Below are positions 35,596 to 39,782 of a DNA stretch of 39,782 nucleotides, piece by piece. The DNA comes from Laspinema sp. D2d (GTDB lineage Bacteria; Cyanobacteriota; Cyanobacteriia; Cyanobacteriales; Laspinemataceae): assembly GCF_025370755.1 (NCBI RefSeq), contig NZ_JAMXFC010000048.1, positions 1-39,782 of the forward strand. Reading direction: 5' to 3'. Position 1 is the stretch's first letter, and every line of letters starts with the position of its first letter. The translations under genes and the position numbers were made by a program. The notes under the pieces are model-generated. The model was given only the letters and a program-made list of their open reading frames with translations. It was not told the origin of the DNA and ran no database searches.

Positions 35596-38118
35596 ATGCC
35601 TGAGCTAACAGTGGGTTTAGATATTCAAGTTAATACAACCGAGGAGGGAGATCAGCTTAACCCTCGAATCACTAGCAACGGGCAGGGACTTTCCCTCGTC
35701 GTCTGGGAAAGTCAGGGGAATCCTCCAGGGATTTATGCCCAGCAGTATGACAATGAAGGGAAACCCGTCGGGGATGAGTTTGAAGTTGCCACAGGTAACA
35801 ATCTGCAAAATCCAATCGTAGCGATCGCCTTAGATGGCAGCTTTGTGATCGCTTGGGAAGAAGCAGGGTCCGACAAGGGAATAGTTCTTCAGCGGTATGA
35901 CAGTGCGAGAAATCCAATAGGAGAGGCTGTCGCCACCTCACTCACCACCGCTGGAAATCAGGGGGCGATCGCCCTCGATGGTCAAGGAAACATTCTGTTG
36001 GTGGGGGCGGAGGGCAACGGTGCAAATGCCGGTATCTTCGCGCAACGATACAACCCCCAAAACGAACTGGTCCAAGACTTTGAGGTGAGTAACGCCGGAA
36101 TCAATGCAGCTAACCCGACGATTGCAATGGCTGCTAACGGCAACTATGTCATTGCCTGGGAGCAAATCACACCGGGAAATCCAGCAGGGCCCGCTCGAAA
36201 TATTGTAGCCCGCCGGTTCAACACTACAGGACCACTTGATCAGCTCGCGTTTCAGGTCAATACCACCAGTCAGGCTAATCAAGATAACGCCACTGTCGCG
36301 ATCGCCCCCGATGGATCAACCTTCTCAATCTCTTGGGAAAGTGGCGGGGGCGATGCCGTTGGGGGGCTGTATGCTCAACGCTATGAGTTCACTTCCGGCG
36401 ACGCGATCGGGGATGAAATTAAACTCGACCCCGCAATCAATACGGCAACGCAAGCGGTGGCAATTGGTCCCGATGGAACCCTGGCGATCGCCTATTCAGA
36501 AGCCTCTGATATCTTCGTCAAGCGCTACAATCGCGCAGGGGATCTGCTTAATCCCGAGGACACGACACCAATTAATGCCCTGACTGAGGGAATTCAAACC
36601 TCCCCGGCAATCATCCAGAACAATCAAGGTGAGTTCATCATTGTCTGGCAAAGCGAAAATCAGGACGGCAGTGGTTATGGAATCTATGCCAAAGGTCTGA
36701 GTGCAGGAGTCAATGACGACGAGGAAGATGATGAAGTCATCTCGGATCTTCCCGAACTGATTATCACTCCCACCGAAGACACCCTGGAAGTCCTCGAAGG
36801 CAGCAGCAGCCAACTCTACTCGGTGGTTCTGAGTCGTAAACCTACCGCCGATGTCACCATCACCTTAGAGACGGGTGAGGGAATTGAACCCCTACCTCCC
36901 ATCATTTTCACCAAAGACAACTGGGACATCCCGCAAGCCGTCACCGTCACCGCGATCGCCGATGACATTGACCAAGGCGATCGCCCCCTGGAAATCCGTC
37001 ATCAAGCCACCAGTGCTGACCCCGATTACAACGGACGGGAATTGGGTTCCGTGGAGGCAACCCTGCTGGATGTTCCCCCTCCCGTGACCCCCGGTGGGGT
37101 GAGATTCATCCAACCCATTGGGAGTACCGAGGTCCTGCAAGGCTTCAAAGGGGACTCGTATAAAATCGCCCTCTCCCAGAAGCCGACAAAGCCCGTAACC
37201 ATCACTGTAGAACTGCCGGAGAACCTCTTAACAACGGCAGGGGGTTTACCCCAGGATGACTCCAGTCCCGAAGAGACCCAGACCTTCACCCTCACCTTTA
37301 CCCCAGACAACTGGAACCGGGCTCAAAGCATCATGGTGAATGCTTTGGATATTCCCGTTGTCCCCAGTCGCACTTTCCAAAATGGAAAGCCCTCGGTAGG
37401 GATCAATTATGCTATTAGCAGCGAAGACCCGGCCTATAACGGCTTAGAGATAGATGGGTTAAACCTGAACTTTAACAACACCAACAACCGGGGGATGGAG
37501 ACAACCCTCGACGAAGCTTCAGCCCTCGGATTGAGTGCCATTGACGATCGCATTACCGGATCCTGGGGTGATGACATGATCCACGGTCGCGAAGGGAATG
37601 ACCTGATCTATGGAATCGGAGGAAACAATATTATCTATGGACAGGAAGGGAACGACGGCATAGAGGGCGGTGCCGGTAACGATATTATCTATGGCGGTGT
37701 CGGGAATAATCACCTGTATGGTGGTGCGGGAGATGACATTATCTATGGAGGGAAAGACAGCGATCGCATTTATGGAGGAGAGGGTAACGATATCCTCTTT
37801 GGTGGCGAGGGCAACGATCGCTTCTTTGGCGGTCCCGGTCGCGATATCCTCACCGGAGGTCTGGGTATCGATAGCTTTGGTATCGGTCCGGGTACCGGGG
37901 GAAACAGTCTCACAGAAGCCGATATGATTACCGATTTTACCCCTGGGGAAGATATCATCGAATTTGTGGGCAACCTCACCTTTGAACGATTAGATATCTA
38001 TCAAGGGAGTGATGCTTATGCGGCGGATACCATCCTGCGCGATCGCGAAACCGGGGAATATTATGCGCGGTTGCAAAATGTCATCGCCACCAGCTTAGAC
38101 TCCTTTGATTTTCTTTAA
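35596..38118 (+). CDS. RTX calcium-binding exoprotein with seven propeller-like repeats
   Basis: The protein has 840 residues from ATG 35596 (GGGAGGAG 5 nt upstream); an upstream ATG at 35512 lacks a binding site. It has no signal peptide. Residues about 15-370 contain seven repeats of the type NP-I-A-x-DG-x-F-V-I-A-W-E ... GIYAQRY, suggesting a seven-bladed beta-propeller. Two domains resembling Calx-beta follow (about 384-493 and 501-628; VLEGSSSQLYSVVLSRKP and TEVLQGFKGDSYKIALSQKP). Residues 655-757 are GGxGNDxIYGG nonapeptides, the RTX Ca2+ roll. The last 80 residues (FTPGEDIIEF...) fit a type I secretion signal. No ABC exporter genes are adjacent. The product is probably a surface-layer or adhesive protein. 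Confidence 0.9.
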   Translation: MPELTVGLDIQVNTTEEGDQLNPRITSNGQGLSLVVWESQGNPPGIYAQQYDNEGKPVGDEFEVATGNNLQNPIVAIALDGSFVIAWEEAGSDKGIVLQRYDSARNPIGEAVATSLTTAGNQGAIALDGQGNILLVGAEGNGANAGIFAQRYNPQNELVQDFEVSNAGINAANPTIAMAANGNYVIAWEQITPGNPAGPARNIVARRFNTTGPLDQLAFQVNTTSQANQDNATVAIAPDGSTFSISWESGGGDAVGGLYAQRYEFTSGDAIGDEIKLDPAINTATQAVAIGPDGTLAIAYSEASDIFVKRYNRAGDLLNPEDTTPINALTEGIQTSPAIIQNNQGEFIIVWQSENQDGSGYGIYAKGLSAGVNDDEEDDEVISDLPELIITPTEDTLEVLEGSSSQLYSVVLSRKPTADVTITLETGEGIEPLPPIIFTKDNWDIPQAVTVTAIADDIDQGDRPLEIRHQATSADPDYNGRELGSVEATLLDVPPPVTPGGVRFIQPIGSTEVLQGFKGDSYKIALSQKPTKPVTITVELPENLLTTAGGLPQDDSSPEETQTFTLTFTPDNWNRAQSIMVNALDIPVVPSRTFQNGKPSVGINYAISSEDPAYNGLEIDGLNLNFNNTNNRGMETTLDEASALGLSAIDDRITGSWGDDMIHGREGNDLIYGIGGNNIIYGQEGNDGIEGGAGNDIIYGGVGNNHLYGGAGDDIIYGGKDSDRIYGGEGNDILFGGEGNDRFFGGPGRDILTGGLGIDSFGIGPGTGGNSLTEADMITDFTPGEDIIEFVGNLTFERLDIYQGSDAYAADTILRDRETGEYYARLQNVIATSLDSFDFL

Positions 38119-38185
38119 AACCGCTGACAAGTAAAGCAGTCCCCATTCCCGGTATGATGGGGAAAATGATAAATTACCCGATAAA

Positions 38186-39782
<1,597 letters not shown>

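Overview
The window looks like chromosomal DNA of a filamentous cyanobacterium, most likely an Oscillatoria-type member of the Oscillatoriales. The octamer GCGATCGC (HIP1) recurs throughout genes and spacers. There is a ferredoxin-type sulfite reductase, a DUF1825 protein, a DICT-domain protein and several cyanobacterial conserved hypotheticals. Spacers are long and full of short palindromic dispersed repeats. No rRNA, tRNA, CRISPR array, transposase or phage gene was seen. Genus-level placement is inference.

Layout. Positions 1-5184 hold a 9-bp tandem repeat, a small conserved protein with an amphipathic N-terminus (359-781), the minus-strand pair DUF389 membrane protein then rsmE, and sir, a ferredoxin-sulfite reductase carrying an unusual C-terminal ribbon-helix-helix-like domain. 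About 1.2 kb without genes follows, then a GtrA-family membrane protein convergent with a secreted NTF2-like protein, with a near-perfect 23-bp inverted repeat between them. Positions 8219-14815 hold murG, a membrane-anchored thioredoxin (TxlA/HCF164 type), a NIL-domain ferredoxin, a small membrane protein, signal peptidase I (lepB), the DUF1825 protein and a class A penicillin-binding protein. Cell-envelope work (MurG, PBP, LepB) is well represented here.

Positions 15417-22292 hold tyrS-pyrF-secreted protein (tightly packed, with dispersed repeats lying inside the third frame), a PKHD-type Fe(II) dioxygenase, an acidic lipoprotein, a family-4 uracil-DNA glycosylase, a phosphoribosyltransferase, a small membrane protein and a VOC-fold protein. 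Positions 22711-29213 hold dxs (isoprenoid entry), an FAD oxidoreductase of the geranylgeranyl-reductase type, mtnA (methionine salvage), and a convergent CPA2 antiporter with two universal-stress domains.

The last 10 kb is the most accessory-looking. It holds a 1492-residue exoprotein (TPS/haemagglutinin secretion domain, 28 copies of an 8-residue repeat, C-terminal CHAT caspase-like domain), an 840-residue RTX protein with a probable seven-bladed propeller, and a DICT protein whose HD-GYP domain has lost most metal ligands. The window ends in the same 9-bp repeat family with which it begins.

Most candidates for novelty are domain architectures rather than a new multi-gene system: the Sir-RHH fusion, the secreted CHAT protein and the degenerate DICT/HD-GYP protein. 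All functional statements rest on motif recognition by eye; no database search was possible.
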